Below are positions 51,533 through 63,605 of a stretch of 64,000 nucleotides of DNA, piece after piece. The notes under the pieces were generated by a model, which was not told where the DNA came from, did not search any database, and saw nothing but the letters and a program-made list of their open reading frames with translations. Where the stretch lies: contig CAZXMW010000013.1 in NCBI GenBank assembly GCA_964641415.1, positions 9,242-73,241 of the forward strand, written 5' to 3'. This DNA is from JAHECW01 sp964641415 (GTDB lineage Bacteria > Acidobacteriota > Thermoanaerobaculia > Thermoanaerobaculales > Sulfomarinibacteraceae). The position numbers and the translations under genes are program-made. How positions within the stretch are numbered: the stretch's first letter is position 1; the number at the start of each line of letters is the position of its first letter.

Positions 51533-52294
51533 ATGCCGATCGCGACAATCAACTCTCCGCGGGCGCAGGGCGCCTTCGAGCTCGACGGTTGGCTCGTCGA
51601 GCCCGACCGCAACACGGTGACCATCGGCGACCGGTCGATCAGGCTCGAGCCCAAGGTCATGGAGGTGCTGGTCTGCCTGGCGAGCCAGGCGGGCCAGGTC
51701 GTGACCCGACGGACCATCGTCGACACCGTCTGGGCCACCGAGTTCATCAGCGACTCGACCCTGACCCACGCCATCGCGACGCTGCGCAAGGTCTTCGATG
51801 ACGACGCCCGCGTGCCGAGGTTCATCGAGACGATCCCGAAGCGGGGCTACCGCCTGGTCGCCGCCATCGATTTCCTCGAGGCCCCGGCCGCGGTCACCTC
51901 GAAAGCCCCGTTGTGCTCCGGGCCCCTGGCCGTCGTCTCATCAAATCGCGTCCACCTTTGCCGTGAGCCGGAGCCCGGGCCCTTCGGACATCTGCTGCTG
52001 GTCCGCGGCCACGAGCTCAACCTTGCGGACTCCGAGGTCGTGTTCGGCCGGAGCCCCGAGGTCGCCATTCAGATCCTCTCGCCGGAGGTCTCCCGGCGCC
52101 ACGCCAGGCTCGAGCTGTCCGGCGCGGGCGCGGTGCTCTCGGATCTCGGCAGCAAGAACGGCACCGAGGTCAACGAGCGCTTCATCGACGGCCCGGTCGG
52201 GCTCACCGCGGGCGATGTCATCGCCGTCGGGCCCGCGAGCTTCATCTACCGCAGCCTGTCCTCCGAGCCGACCCGAACCCGCGATTGCGACTGA
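51533..52294 (+). CDS. Winged-helix (OmpR/CadC type) plus FHA domain regulator
   Basis: Protein of 253 aa with no membrane segment. Residues about 15-115 form a Trans_reg_C winged helix (IRLEPKVMEVLVCLASQAGQVV, DSTLTHAIATLRKVFDDDA, IETIPKRGYRLVA). Residues about 160-245 form an FHA domain with the phosphothreonine-binding signature GRSPE...SPEVSRRHARLELS...DLGSKNGTEVN. The combination suggests a transcription factor whose activity depends on a Ser/Thr-phosphorylated partner. It is adjacent to the C25-like gene. No cognate kinase is in the window. Confidence 0.85.
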   Translation: MPIATINSPRAQGAFELDGWLVEPDRNTVTIGDRSIRLEPKVMEVLVCLASQAGQVVTRRTIVDTVWATEFISDSTLTHAIATLRKVFDDDARVPRFIETIPKRGYRLVAAIDFLEAPAAVTSKAPLCSGPLAVVSSNRVHLCREPEPGPFGHLLLVRGHELNLADSEVVFGRSPEVAIQILSPEVSRRHARLELSGAGAVLSDLGSKNGTEVNERFIDGPVGLTAGDVIAVGPASFIYRSLSSEPTRTRDCD

Positions 52295-52361
52295 GCGAGC
52301 GGCGCACGGGCGGTGTTGTCGACCGAACCCGTCTCGATGCGAGCTATCATGGACCCACCCT

Positions 52362-52447
52362 GCCGGAGTGGCGGAATGGTAGACGCCGGGGACTTAAAAT
52401 CCCCTGCCCGTACGGGCGTCCGGGTTCGAGTCCCGGCTCCGGCACCA
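52362..52447 (+). tRNA. tRNA-Leu (anticodon TAA)
   Basis: Class II tRNA of 86 nt with acceptor GCCGGAG/CTCCGGC, anticodon loop CTTAAAA in the stem GGGGA/TCCCC, long variable arm GCCCGTACGGGC, T-arm GGGTTCGAGTCCC and encoded CCA. A defence island starts about 300 bp downstream, a usual position for islands. No second copy of the tRNA 3' end is found in the rest of the window. Confidence 0.96.
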
Positions 52448-52761
52448 GTAGAATCAATGACTTATAGTCCAATTCGAGCATGGCCGTGGCAACGATGGCT
52501 GCCGTGGTGCACTCTCGGTGCGTCTGGATCCGGGAGATGGTCAAGCAACGGCGGCAACGGAGCCGGCGGTTGTTATGATCACTATCACGATGTTCTTGAC
52601 CGCCTTACGCGACAATAGTCTCAGTCGGGATAGCGCGCGCTTCAAACGGGAGTCGCCTGGCGGGTCCGAGACGCGACATGAGCCGAGGGGCTTCAGTTCG
52701 ATCGGGTAATCCAGGCTTTGCGGCGGTTTGCGTGATCGACGGGGACTGGGTGGGGGATGGC
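52448..52761. other. Interval between tRNA-Leu and the restriction locus
   Basis: No gene, strong promoter or repeat is supported in these 314 bases. A TTATGAT stretch near 52573 could be a -10 for hsdM but lacks a clear -35. The base composition is a little more AT-rich than the preceding genes, fitting an island boundary. Confidence 0.4.
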
Positions 52762-54306
52762 ATGACGCGCAACGGAAAGAACTCCGGCGCCAACATCGGC
52801 TACGAGGCCGAGCTGTGGGCGATGGCCGACGCGCTGCGCGGCTCGATGGACGCCGCCGAGTACAAGCACGTCGTCCTCGGCCTGATCTTCCTCAAGTACA
52901 TCTCTGACGCGTTCGAGGAGCACCACGCCAAGCTCGAGGCCGAGCGGGCGAAGGGCGCCGACCCCGAGGACCCGGACGAGTACCGCGCCCTCAACATCTT
53001 CTGGGTACCGGCCGCGGCCCGCTGGGCGCACCTCAAGGCCAACGCGCGCCAGCCCAACATCGGCCAGCTCGTCGACGACGCCATGGAGGCCATCGAGCGC
53101 GACAACCAACAGCTCAAGGGGGTGCTTCCCAAGCAGTACGCGCGGGAGGGCCTCGACAAGAGCCGCCTCGGCCAGCTCATCGACCTCGTCAGCAACATCA
53201 AGGTCGGCGACGAAGAGGCGCGCTCGAAGGATGTGCTCGGCCGCGTCTACGAGTACTTCCTCTCCCAGTTCGCCAGCGCGGAGGGCAAGAAGGGCGGCGA
53301 ATTCTACACCCCCCGGTGCGTCGTCAAGCTGCTGGTCGAGATGCTCGAGCCGTACAAGGGCCGCGTCTACGACCCGTGCTGCGGCTCCTCCGGCATGTTC
53401 GTCCAGTCCGAGGAGTTCATCGCCGCCCACGGCGGCCGCCTCGGCGACATCTCGATCTACGGCCAGGAGTCCAACTACACAACCTGGCGATTGGCCCAGA
53501 TGAACCTCGCAATCCGCGGCATCGACGGCAACATCGCCCACGGCGACACCTTCCACAGTGACCGCCACCCCGACCTCAAGGCGGATTTCATCCTCGCCAA
53601 CCCACAGTTCAACGACAGCGACTGGGGCGGCGACCGCCTCAAGGACGACAAACGGTGGAAGTACGGCGTGCCGCCCAAGGGCAACGCCAACTACGCATGG
53701 GTGCAGCACATGATCCACCACCTCGCGCCGACCGGCACCGCGGGGTTCGTGCTCGCCAACGGTTCCATGTCGTCGAACCAGTCGGGCGAGGGCGAGATTC
53801 GGAAGAACATCCTCGAGGCCGACCTCGTCGACTGCATGGTCGCCCTGCCGGGACAGCTCTTCTACTCGACCCAGATCCCGGTCTGCCTGTGGTTCATTGC
53901 CCGCAGCAAGCGCAACGGACGCTTCCGCGACCGCCGCGGCGAGGTGTTGTTCATCGACGTCCGCAAGCTCGGCGCCATGATCGACAGGACGCACCGCGAG
54001 CTCACCGGCAACGACATCGCGCGCATCGCCGGGACCTACCACGCGTGGCGCGGCGAGAAGGGGGCCGGCGAGTACGACGACGTTCCCGGCTTTTGCAAGA
54101 GCGCCACCCTCGAAGAGGTCCAAAAACACGGTCACGTGCTCACCCCCGGCCGATACGTCGGCGCCGAGGCCGCCGAGGAGGATGACGAGCCGTTCGACGA
54201 CAAGATGCAGCGCCTCACCGCCGAGTGGCAACAGCAGGTTGAGGAGGCGCGAAGATTGGATGCGGCCATCGGGGAGAACCTGAGGGGGTTGGGATATGGC
54301 GAATAG
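52762..54306 (+). CDS. hsdM: Type I restriction-modification methyltransferase subunit HsdM
   Basis: N6-adenine DNA methyltransferase of 514 aa. The N-terminal HsdM helical domain (about 10-145; ELWAMADALRGSMDAAEYKHVVLGLIFLKYISDAF) precedes the SAM domain, with GGEFYTPRCVVKLLVEML, motif I VYDPCCGSSGMFVQSEEF and the catalytic motif IV ANPQFND (a common variant of NPPF/Y in HsdM). The ATG at 52762 was chosen because it begins the conserved region. A longer in-frame start at 52678 exists. It partners HsdS and HsdR encoded downstream. The C terminus ends AIGENLRGLGYGE, which is echoed by a remnant before hsdS. Confidence 0.95.
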   Translation: MTRNGKNSGANIGYEAELWAMADALRGSMDAAEYKHVVLGLIFLKYISDAFEEHHAKLEAERAKGADPEDPDEYRALNIFWVPAAARWAHLKANARQPNIGQLVDDAMEAIERDNQQLKGVLPKQYAREGLDKSRLGQLIDLVSNIKVGDEEARSKDVLGRVYEYFLSQFASAEGKKGGEFYTPRCVVKLLVEMLEPYKGRVYDPCCGSSGMFVQSEEFIAAHGGRLGDISIYGQESNYTTWRLAQMNLAIRGIDGNIAHGDTFHSDRHPDLKADFILANPQFNDSDWGGDRLKDDKRWKYGVPPKGNANYAWVQHMIHHLAPTGTAGFVLANGSMSSNQSGEGEIRKNILEADLVDCMVALPGQLFYSTQIPVCLWFIARSKRNGRFRDRRGEVLFIDVRKLGAMIDRTHRELTGNDIARIAGTYHAWRGEKGAGEYDDVPGFCKSATLEEVQKHGHVLTPGRYVGAEAAEEDDEPFDDKMQRLTAEWQQQVEEARRLDAAIGENLRGLGYGE

Positions 54307-54385
54307 GGCCGCCGTTCTGATCGCCCTGCAGAGGCACGAGGCACCGAGCGGGTGGGTCACACGCCCCGCCGTTTCTCGGCCGGCC

Positions 54386-54414
54386 TTGCGGTTCTCCCAG
54401 TTGCGATATATACT
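54386..54414 (+). promoter_or_regulatory. Sigma-70-like promoter of the small RNA upstream of the Abi_2 gene
   Basis: TTGCGG at 54386-54391 and TATACT at 54409-54414 are separated by exactly 17 bases. The predicted start, near 54421, coincides with the beginning of a compact hairpin RNA. Confidence 0.65.
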
Positions 54415-54420
54415 TACAGA

Positions 54421-54475
54421 CAGCACACCCGCCGGGCCTCTGCCGCAAGGCATGCTATCTCACGGTGGGTTTTTT
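54421..54475 (+). ncRNA. Small structured RNA upstream of the Abi_2 gene, abiF-RNA-like
   Basis: About 55 nt between a good promoter and a T-run. An outer stem, ACCCGCCG (54427-54434) with CGGTGGGT (54463-54470, one G-U pair), encloses an inner stem-loop TGCC-GCAA-GGCA with a GNRA tetraloop (54441-54452). The outer stem is followed by TTTTT, so it doubles as a terminator. A structured RNA motif named abiF has been described upstream of PF07751 (Abi_2) genes in many phyla; the position here, 20 bp before such a gene, matches. The match to the abiF covariance model has not been tested. It may be an RNA antitoxin or cis-regulator. Confidence 0.65.
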
Positions 54476-54495
54476 CTTTCCTCAGGGCATCGGTC

Positions 54496-55401
54496 GTGAA
54501 GTACACGAAGCCCTCCCTGAGCTTCGAAGAGCAGGCCGACCTGCTGATCGGGCGAGGCATGGGCGGCGACCGTGCGCTCATCGTCAAGCGCCTCTCCGCG
54601 GTCAACTACTACCGGCTCTCCGGATACTGGTACACCTTCAGGAACACCGACGACTCCTTCAAGCGCGGCACGACGTTCGAGGAGGCGTGGGATCGGTATG
54701 CGTTCGACCGCCACCTGCGCCTCCTCGTCATGGACGCGATAGCCCACATCGAGGTCGCGGTTCGGACCCGGATCGCTTACCACCACTCACAGGAGTTCGG
54801 GGCCTTCGGGTATGCGACCGACTCGACCTCGCTTCCTGGCCTCAAGGACCGGGCCGAGTTCCTTGCCCGTGTCGGCGAAGAGGTCAGCCGCAGCCGGGAG
54901 ACCTTCGTCGAGCATTTTCAGAAGAAGTACGGCGCCGACCACGACGCCCTGCCCATCTGGATGGCTACCGAGGTGTTCTCATTCGGCACGACCCTGACGC
55001 TCTTCAAGGGCTGTCCACTCGGCGTCGCAGACAAGGTTGCTGACCTGTTCGGGGTGCCGAGCAAGGTGCTGTCCTCGTGGCTCCTCTGTCTGAACGCGGT
55101 GCGCAACATCTGCGCGCATCACGGGCGCCTCTGGAATCGTGTTCTTGGGGTCAAGCCCATGATCCCGAGACCGTACACACATCCCGACTGGCACCAGCCG
55201 TACTCGGTTCCCAACGACCGTGTCTTCGGTGTGCTCACCATCTGCAGGTACTGCCTGGATCGGATCGACCTCGAGGGTCGATGGCTCGAGCGATTCAACG
55301 ACCTCCTGCGCGGGTTTCCGACGATTCCACTGGAGAGAATGGGGTTCCCGTCCGATTGGGTTTCGAGCCAGCTGTGGGAGGGAGCCGATGATGGGGGATG
55401 A
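54496..55401 (+). CDS. Abi_2 family (AbiF/AbiD-like) HEPN abortive-infection protein
   Basis: The GTG at 54496 gives 301 aa starting KYTKPSLSFEEQADLLIGRG, the family N terminus. PF07751-type features are RLSAVNYYRLSGYWYTFR, WDRYAFDRHLRLLVMDAIAHIEVAVRTRIAY and the HEPN catalytic-type motif RNICAHHGRLWN (Rx4H). HEPN proteins of this kind are usually RNases that stop growth during phage infection. The gene lies between hsdM and hsdS, with a small RNA and its own promoter directly upstream. It thus appears to be an autonomous module inserted into the restriction operon. Confidence 0.88.
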   Translation: MKYTKPSLSFEEQADLLIGRGMGGDRALIVKRLSAVNYYRLSGYWYTFRNTDDSFKRGTTFEEAWDRYAFDRHLRLLVMDAIAHIEVAVRTRIAYHHSQEFGAFGYATDSTSLPGLKDRAEFLARVGEEVSRSRETFVEHFQKKYGADHDALPIWMATEVFSFGTTLTLFKGCPLGVADKVADLFGVPSKVLSSWLLCLNAVRNICAHHGRLWNRVLGVKPMIPRPYTHPDWHQPYSVPNDRVFGVLTICRYCLDRIDLEGRWLERFNDLLRGFPTIPLERMGFPSDWVSSQLWEGADDGG

Positions 55402-55403
55402 CG

Positions 55404-55460
55404 CACTGGCCGCTCGACGTAGCGATGCGAGAGAATCTGAGGGGGCTTCGGCATGACTGA
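55404..55460 (+). pseudogene. Remnant of an hsdM 3' end directly before hsdS
   Basis: Read in frame from 55404, these 57 bases encode HWPLDVAMRENLRGLRHD followed by a stop. The end of the intact HsdM, RRLDAAIGENLRGLGYGE, is clearly related (LD-x-A-x-x-x-ENLRGL). It overlaps the hsdS ATG in the way a native hsdM tail would. This suggests that hsdS arrived with the tail of a different hsdM allele, or that the Abi module was inserted between hsdM and hsdS. Confidence 0.6.
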
Positions 55461-56823
55461 ATCGCCCTTGGTACACGCTACCGATTGGCCGGTCGCCCGT
55501 TTGGGAGATATCACGACGAAAATCGGCTCTGGCGCCACACCTAGGGGTGGTGCTGACACATATCTGCCTGAGCGAATGAACTACGCATTGGTGAGAAGCC
55601 AAAACGTCTTCGATCGTCGTTTCGATCCGAATGGCCTAGCCTTCATTTCTGATCAGCAGGCGCATGGTCTGAGAAACGCCGAGATTCAACCGGGCGACCT
55701 GCTACTCAATATCACAGGTGACGGCGTGACGTTCGCTCGCTCCTGTGCAGCTCCAGACTGGGCTTTGCCTGCCTGCGTGAATCAGCACGTTTCGATCATT
55801 CGGATTAACAACGATGTCGCCGATTCGGGCTATGTCCTCGCTTACTTGACTCACCCTGGAGTCAAACCGTACATCGAGTCATTCAACTCGGGCGGCTCAA
55901 GACGTGCCATCACGAAAGGGCACATCGAGTCGTTTTTGCTGCCGATGCCATCCCTCTCAGAACAACGCGCCATCGCCCAGATCCTGGGCACGCTGGACGA
56001 CAAGATCGAGCTCAACCGGCGGATGAGCGAGACCCTCGAGGCCATGGCCCGGGCGCTGTTCAAATCGTGGTTCGTCGACTTCGACCCCGTTTACGCCAAG
56101 CTCGACGGCCGCTGGCGCAGCGGCGAGTCCCTCCCCGGCCTCCCCGCTCACCTTTTTGACCTCTTCCCCGACCGCCTCGTTCCGTCCGAGCTCGGCGACA
56201 TCCCGGAAGGGTGGGAGATCGTCCCGTTTGGTTCAATCGTTCAGGAGTTGCGAGACAAGGTGAACCCACTTGAGTCTCCTGATCAGGTGTTCCAACACTT
56301 CAGCATCCCGGCCTACGACGACGGGATGGGGCCGAAGGCGGAGCTAGGGGGGGCGATCAAGAGCCAGAAATCGCTAGTACGGCCAGGCACGATCTTGCTG
56401 TCAAAGCTCAACCCCGAAATACCACGTGTTTGGCTCGTTGCCGTCAAGGAAGGCGACCTAGGGATCTGTTCCACCGAATTCTTGGTTCTGAAACCAGTCG
56501 AGCCCTTTGGGTGCTCGTTTGTTTATTGTCTCTGCAGGTCCTGGTTTTTTCGGCAAGTGATTGAAGGCCTAGTCACCGGCACATCTAAGAGCCATCAACG
56601 CGCCCGGCCTCAGGCAATCCGCGGGATAAACGTGCTGAAACCTCAGCCGAGGTTGCTGCAGCGTTTCGAGCGGGTCGTCGACCCGATGATGAGCCGAGGT
56701 CAGGTCGCACAGCGGGACACCCAGGCTCTTAGGGATACCAGAGGCGTGTTGCTGCCAAGACTCGTCGGCGGTCAATTGAAGGTTGCTGGCCTTTCTCAGT
56801 CACAGATCGGAGAACGAGCTTGA
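55453..56823 (+). CDS. hsdS: Type I restriction-modification specificity subunit HsdS
   Basis: Protein of 456 aa with two target-recognition domains (about 8-180 and 255-420), each followed by a conserved helical spacer (SLSEQRAIAQILGTLDDKIELNRRMSETLEAMARALFKSWF at about 172-212, and LRDTRGVLLPRLVGGQLKV near the C terminus). It reads the two halves of the bipartite DNA target for HsdM and HsdR. The codon usage and base composition are less GC-rich in the TRDs than in the spacer, as expected for exchangeable recognition domains. Confidence 0.95.
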   Translation: MTESPLVHATDWPVARLGDITTKIGSGATPRGGADTYLPERMNYALVRSQNVFDRRFDPNGLAFISDQQAHGLRNAEIQPGDLLLNITGDGVTFARSCAAPDWALPACVNQHVSIIRINNDVADSGYVLAYLTHPGVKPYIESFNSGGSRRAITKGHIESFLLPMPSLSEQRAIAQILGTLDDKIELNRRMSETLEAMARALFKSWFVDFDPVYAKLDGRWRSGESLPGLPAHLFDLFPDRLVPSELGDIPEGWEIVPFGSIVQELRDKVNPLESPDQVFQHFSIPAYDDGMGPKAELGGAIKSQKSLVRPGTILLSKLNPEIPRVWLVAVKEGDLGICSTEFLVLKPVEPFGCSFVYCLCRSWFFRQVIEGLVTGTSKSHQRARPQAIRGINVLKPQPRLLQRFERVVDPMMSRGQVAQRDTQALRDTRGVLLPRLVGGQLKVAGLSQSQIGERA

Positions 56824-57620
56824 GTTTCCTCTCTCCCGCGAGCCGGCGCATCCTCGAAGAGTATCTCGGGATGCCCGGAGGGTATGTTCTCGATTTCACA
56901 GACGCAACGTTCGAGACATTCGTCTACGATGTGGTCGGAGTCGAGATCCACGACAAGCGGTACACCAGCTTTGGATCCTCCAAGGCTAAGAAGCTCCGAG
57001 AGTTCTGGCGATTGGAGTCCGACCAAATGGTGGGGACGCTCCTTCGGGAGCTCATTGACTATAAGGAAGCCCTCGCATCCACCGGTGAATCTTCAACGGA
57101 TCCGTTGAGTCAGAAGTGCAGACAGATTGCCGCCGGTCTTCTGGCCGGTGGCCCCCAACTGGCACCCCTCAAAGAAACTGCCAAGGTGCTCAACGCGAAC
57201 CATCTCGCCGATCAGATCCGACGCCTCGAAGTCTCGGTCAAAGATGACCCCAGCCTCGCCATCGGCACCGCGAAAGAGCTCGTCGAGACCTGCTGCAAGA
57301 CAATTCTCGCCGAGAGGGGCAATCCTGTCGCGGGGAAACCAGACATCCCGACGCTGACCAAGGCAACTCTCAAGGAGCTTAAGCTCGTGCCTGAGGGCAT
57401 TCCCGATTCTACCCGTGGCGCTCAGGTCATCCAACGACTGCTCAGCAACCTCGGTACGATCGGCAATGGCCTCGCGGAGCTTCGCGGCCTCTATGGGACC
57501 GGCCATGGGCAAGATGGAAAGGCTACCGGGTTGACAGCTCGGCACGCCAAGTTGGCGGTCGGCGCTGCAGCGACCCTTGCTGTTTTTCTTTTCGAAACTC
57601 ACGAGGAGACCAAGACGTGA
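56820..57620 (+). CDS. Abortive-infection family protein with C-terminal Abi_C-like domain
   Basis: Protein of 266 aa with a TTG start overlapping the hsdS stop (TTGA). The N-terminal half (about 1-90; SRRILEEYLGMPGGYVLDFTDATFETFVYD) is of a type often paired with the C-terminal Abi_C domain (about 140-265), which shows SLAIGTAKELVETCCKTILAERG and the LAELRGLYGTGHG segment. These proteins occur in defence islands and are thought to act in abortive infection. The stop overlaps the next gene (GTGA), so three genes from hsdS are translationally coupled. Confidence 0.8.
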   Translation: MSFLSPASRRILEEYLGMPGGYVLDFTDATFETFVYDVVGVEIHDKRYTSFGSSKAKKLREFWRLESDQMVGTLLRELIDYKEALASTGESSTDPLSQKCRQIAAGLLAGGPQLAPLKETAKVLNANHLADQIRRLEVSVKDDPSLAIGTAKELVETCCKTILAERGNPVAGKPDIPTLTKATLKELKLVPEGIPDSTRGAQVIQRLLSNLGTIGNGLAELRGLYGTGHGQDGKATGLTARHAKLAVGAAATLAVFLFETHEETKT

Positions 57621-58444
57621 GCCTGTCGGCGGAATGGCAAGCCGTTCATCGTGAGGCCCAGCTCGCGGCCGAGCAGATCGCCATGGGTATTACCGCGCTG
57701 GGTCGGGCGAACCACGCTCACACCGGGTATTTCTATCAAGCGTTCTTTGGGTTGTCGATCGGATTGGAACGGACCGGGAAGCTGGTTTTCATCGCTGACC
57801 ACGCGATCAAGAATGGTGGCGGATTCCCGTCCAATCAGGACCTCAAGAGTATCGGGCACAGCATCACGAGGTTGATGCCGATGTGTGAGGCTGCCGGTGC
57901 ATCGCTGAATCCCAACCGCGATTTTGCGGAACGACCGGTGAGCGAAATCCACACTGGGATTGAGGAGGTGCTGTCGGAATTCGCAAAGAAAACCCGGTAC
58001 TTCAATCTGGACTATGTCAGTCAGCACGTTCAGAAAGCACGAGATCCTCTTGCCGAGTGGTGGGATAAGGTCGCCCGTCCGATTCTCGTCAAGCACTACC
58101 CACCGGCATTGCGCGCGAAAGACGAGCGCAAGTGGCGAAGTGTGGTGAGAATGATGGAATCTGACTCGTTTGTACTCCATCACGATGAGTCGGGTAACGA
58201 GATCACAGATGTCAAGACCATGGTGACTCAAGGAACAGAGACCAGCTACGCGCAGCGCTGGGGGCGTATGTACACGATGCAGATTGTGAGGTGGTTATCC
58301 TCAATCCTTTACCAACTGGCGAACGCCGGTGCATACGATCTTCGAATCCAGGCACTGCTCGAGCTCCATGAACCCTTCCGCATGTTCTTGAACGAGGACG
58401 CATACCTACGGCAGCGGAAGACGTGGTCGATCTACAGGCTCTAG
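57617..58444 (+). CDS. Unrecognised defence-island protein coupled to the Abi_C gene
   Basis: Protein of 275 aa with a GTG start overlapping the previous stop by 4 bp. It appears mostly alpha-helical with no signal peptide or membrane helix. Features seen include GYFYQAFFGLSIGLERTGKLVFIADHAI (about 37-64, like helices of HEPN-type proteins), a Trp-rich region near 155-175 and ARPILVKHYPPALRAKDERKWRSVV. No catalytic motif is certain. Tight coupling to an Abi_C gene suggests it is a partner or cognate toxin/antitoxin of that protein. I do not recognise the family. Confidence 0.65.
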   Translation: MSLSAEWQAVHREAQLAAEQIAMGITALGRANHAHTGYFYQAFFGLSIGLERTGKLVFIADHAIKNGGGFPSNQDLKSIGHSITRLMPMCEAAGASLNPNRDFAERPVSEIHTGIEEVLSEFAKKTRYFNLDYVSQHVQKARDPLAEWWDKVARPILVKHYPPALRAKDERKWRSVVRMMESDSFVLHHDESGNEITDVKTMVTQGTETSYAQRWGRMYTMQIVRWLSSILYQLANAGAYDLRIQALLELHEPFRMFLNEDAYLRQRKTWSIYRL

Positions 58445-58454
58445 GGGCTTCCGA

Positions 58455-58598
58455 ATGACGACTTACCTCACGATTCGTGGCAGCGGCGAAAAAAAGGCAG
58501 AGCCGGTCTCCCGACAAAGCCTCCAGAAAAAGTATCGGTTCCGGGTGACAGCCTTATCAAGATCCCTGGGCACGGTTTTCGACGTTGGGCGCTTGTGA
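58455..58598 (+). CDS. Possible small protein, 47 aa
   Basis: An ATG after AGGGG opens a 47-codon frame (MTTYLTIRGSGEKKAEPVSR...) ending at the TGA at 58596-58598, basic and without recognisable domains. It occupies most of the 156-bp gap between the unknown gene and the hsdR fragment. It may be chance. Confidence 0.25.
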   Translation: MTTYLTIRGSGEKKAEPVSRQSLQKKYRFRVTALSRSLGTVFDVGRL

Positions 58599-58600
58599 TC

Positions 58601-58990
58601 ATGGCTGGATTCCTCGAATCGACCATGGAAGAAGCAGCGCTGGAATGGCTCAGAGAGGTTGACTGGACGCCCGGCCACGGGCCGGAGATGGCGCCGGGAG
58701 AACTGTACGAAGAGCGGGCCGAGTTTGGTCGCGTAGTCCTCGAGCAGCGACTCCGCCACGCCCTCGCACGGCTGAACCCAGGCTTGCCGCAGGAATCGCT
58801 CGACGATGCATTTCGAAAGCTGACGCGGCCCGAGGGTACGACGTTGGAGGCGCGCAACCAAGCTGTTCACCGGATGTTCTTCGATGGTGTCACCATTACG
58901 GTGGGTCCCCGTGGCGCGCGGGCGAGGGTGACTGGTTGTGCCAACGTTGAGAACAATGAGTGGCCGGCCTTGAGAGAAGCAACACCATGA
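58601..58990 (+). pseudogene. Truncated, diverged hsdR 5' fragment
   Basis: 129 codons from the ATG at 58601. Residues 11-101 align without gaps to residues 9-99 of the intact HsdR at 60033, at about 76% identity (for example LYEERAEFGRVVLEQRLRHA versus PYEERADFGRVVLEQRLRAA). It keeps the echo VENNEWPALRE of HsdR TTNNDWLAVNQ and stops there at the rhuM start (ATGA overlap). The nuclease and motor domains are missing. The divergence is too large for a recent tandem duplication and points to a remnant of a different hsdR allele. Confidence 0.85.
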
Positions 58991-60032
58991 CAGATCAACC
59001 CCGCACCGGCTCGGAGCTCATCCTCTACCGGACCGAGGACGGACGAACCCGTATTCAGTGCCGGTTCGAGGAAGAGACCGTATGGCTCACGCAGCGATTG
59101 ATGGCGGATCTCTTTCAAGTCGGTGTCGGTACGGTTAACCATCACCTGAAGGCCATCTACTCTGAAGGTGAACTTCTGCCTGAGGCAACTATTCGACAGT
59201 ATCGAATAGTTCAACCTGAGGGTTCACGACAGGTCACCCGCAAGGTATCTCACTACAACTTGCAAGCGATCCTGGCTGTCGGATACCGGGTCCGCAGCCA
59301 TCGGGGCACACAGTTCCGGCAGTGGGCCACGACACGGCTGAGCGAATACCTCGTCAAGGGCTTCACCATGGACGACGAGCGGCTCAAGAACCCGCCCGGT
59401 CCAGGACAGATCGACTACTTTGACGAGCTGCTCGAGCGGATTCGGGCGATCCGCGCATCCGAGCGTAGGTTCTACCTGAAGGTGCTCGACATCTATGCGA
59501 CCAGCATCGACTACCAGCCGAGCTCCGAGATCTCTCAACAGTTCTTCGCCACGGTTCAGAACAAGATGCACTGGGCGGCACATGGCCACACCGCCGCGGA
59601 GGTCATCGCCGAACGGGCCGATTCGACCAAGCCGTTCATGGGCATGCACACGACCCGTCCGGGCGGCATCATCCGCAAGCACGACGCCGAGATCGCCAAA
59701 AACTACCTGGCCGAGGATGAGCTGCAGATCCTGCACCGCATCGTCAACCTCTACATCGAGTTTGCCGAGCTTCAGGCCCTCGATCGTCGGCCCATGACCA
59801 TGCAGGACTGGATCGACAAGCTGGATGAGTTTCTGAAGGCGTCCGGACGCGAGCTCCTCGACCATGCTGGGACGGTATCGGCGGCAGCGGCTCGAGCCAG
59901 GGCGAACGAGGAGTTCGAGCAATACAAGGCGCTGAAAGACGCCGAGCCCTGCGCCGTCGACGCGGAGTTCGAGCGAGTCGCCAAGCGGATTCAAAGGTTA
60001 CCGGCGAAGCTCGAAAAGAAAAGCGGGAAGAA

Positions 60033-60036
<4 letters not shown>
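58987..60036 (+). CDS. RhuM-family protein
   Basis: Protein of 349 aa. The start overlaps the hsdR fragment stop (ATGA) and the stop overlaps the intact hsdR start (GTGA). RhuM-family features are LILYRTEDGRTRIQCRFEEETVWLTQRLMADLF at the N terminus, followed by SRQVTRKVSHYNLQAILAVGYRVRS and FRQWATTRLSEYLVKGFTMDDERLKNP. Members are frequent inside type I restriction loci and pathogenicity islands. Their molecular role is not established, although the N terminus resembles phage antirepressor/KilA-N-like DNA-binding domains. Here the gene is embedded between two versions of hsdR. Confidence 0.88.

Positions 60037-63605
<3,569 letters not shown>

Noticed and set aside
52762..54306. HsdM inactive because motif IV reads NPQF rather than NPPF
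   Set aside because: NPQF-type variants occur in working HsdM proteins; the rest of the catalytic domain is intact.
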